Positions 63,476 to 64,000 of a stretch of DNA of 64,000 bases are shown here, piece by piece. The notes under the pieces were generated by a model. It saw only the letters and a program-made list of their open reading frames with translations, made no database searches and had not been told where the DNA came from. The stretch's first letter is position 1. Every line of letters starts with the position of its first letter. The position numbers were made by a program, and so were the translations under genes. The stretch is from Chitinophaga rhizophila (GTDB lineage: Bacteria; Bacteroidota; Bacteroidia; Chitinophagales; Chitinophagaceae), in NCBI RefSeq assembly GCF_019492185.1, contig NZ_JAICCF010000006.1, forward strand, positions 248,001-312,000, read 5' to 3'.

Positions 63476-64000
63476 ATGATGTTATTTCACGAGGAAGAAC
63501 TATTATTGTCTGTGAAAAACGGAGATGCAAACGCTTTTGCTACACTCTACGAAAAGTATCGCCCGCAACTGCTGACTGAAGCATACCACAAAGTACGCAA
63601 TCAACAGGAAGCGGAAGATATGGTACAGGAGATCTTTACTTCTTTATGGCAACGACGCAGAGAACTGGCAATCACAATCTCCCTGAAACACTATCTGTCC
63701 AGGGCCGTACATCTTCAATATGCTTATAAATGCCGGCGCAACGAGGTAGCCCGCAGGTTCGTCTCACATACTTATTACACCTCCGCAGAAAGTGCTGTTC
63801 CACGAAATCTCGAAAACAAAGAACTGGGACAACAAATCCGGAAAGCAGCTACCTACGTCTCCGCACCTGCCTGCAGAAAAGTATTTGAACTATTATACCT
63901 GCAAGACTGGAGCCATAAAGAAATTGCACAGGATATGAACATTCAGCCTCAAGTGGTAAAAAACCAGGTCAGCCGTGCACTGAAAGTCATCCGTACCCGC
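63476..64000 (+). CDS. ECF RNA polymerase sigma factor (3' end cut by window edge)
   Basis: Open from ATG 63476 to base 64000, 175 codons with no stop, so only the extreme C-terminus is missing. Region 2 has FATLYEKYRPQLLTEAYHKV and AEDMVQEIFTSLWQRR; region 4 has APACRKVFELLYLQDWSHKEIAQDMNIQPQVVKNQVSRALKVIRTR. An alternative ATG is at 63479. It lies 44 bases after the FecR gene; its own FecR partner would be to the right of the window. Confidence 0.9.
   Translation, partial: MMLFHEEELLLSVKNGDANAFATLYEKYRPQLLTEAYHKVRNQQEAEDMVQEIFTSLWQRRRELAITISLKHYLSRAVHLQYAYKCRRNEVARRFVSHTYYTSAESAVPRNLENKELGQQIRKAATYVSAPACRKVFELLYLQDWSHKEIAQDMNIQPQVVKNQVSRALKVIRTR

Noticed and set aside
1-64000. CRISPR array, tRNA or rRNA genes
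   Set aside because: No regularly spaced repeats and no cloverleaf or rRNA-like stretches were seen, though a covariance search was not possible.

Overview
The window looks like a chromosomal piece of a Bacteroidota bacterium of the Chitinophaga type. It carries two SusC/SusD pairs, each with an ECF sigma factor and a FecR anti-sigma factor. Its promoters show TAnnTTTG -7 elements instead of E. coli -10 boxes. It also has a LytTR/YehU-type two-component pair, and dnaA stands next to a DUF3127 gene. No rRNA, tRNA or CRISPR array was seen.

Layout. 1-13.3 kb is mostly housekeeping: an ABC ATPase cut by the left edge with a YtrA-like operator, a secreted unknown, glyA, a nucleotidyltransferase, a nitronate monooxygenase-like enzyme, an ABC-2 exporter operon, a LytTR two-component system, a COG2509 flavoprotein and a DUF3127 protein. 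13.3-15.4 kb holds a 600-base gene-free stretch and dnaA. 15.5-24.4 kb is an ECF sigma / FecR / SusC / SusD locus ending in a secreted phosphodiesterase-phosphatase fusion, which suggests uptake of phosphate esters. 24.4-31.8 kb is an accessory island: a RelE-like toxin with an unusual partner, a DUF695-RraB protein, a large nested stem-loop, a GyrB-like protein lacking its ATPase motifs, and a caspase / unknown / metacaspase operon preceded by a coupled small ORF. 31.8-39.7 kb has an M28 peptidase, an XRE regulator with a degenerate ImmA/IrrE domain, a PepSY membrane protein, an AraC regulator and a GH2 enzyme.

39.7-56.5 kb has two S9 prolyl-oligopeptidase paralogues, three intact members and one decayed member of a small exported two-cysteine protein family, a thioredoxin-like lipoprotein, and two related membrane glycosyltransferase-like proteins, one fused to an FAD oxidoreductase. 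This stretch is broken up by mobile DNA: a complete IS256-family element with an 8-base target duplication sits inside an IS3-family remnant, which abuts a decayed IS4-family transposase; a second IS3-family element lies at 54.5-55.7 kb. 56.6-64 kb is a second SusCD locus, AT-rich, divergent from its own sigma/FecR pair, and a third sigma factor runs off the right edge.

The best candidates for undescribed biology are the two-caspase operon beside the catalytically dead GyrB-like protein, and the repeated association of small secreted two-cysteine proteins with S9 peptidases. Both rest on gene content and context only; function is inferred.
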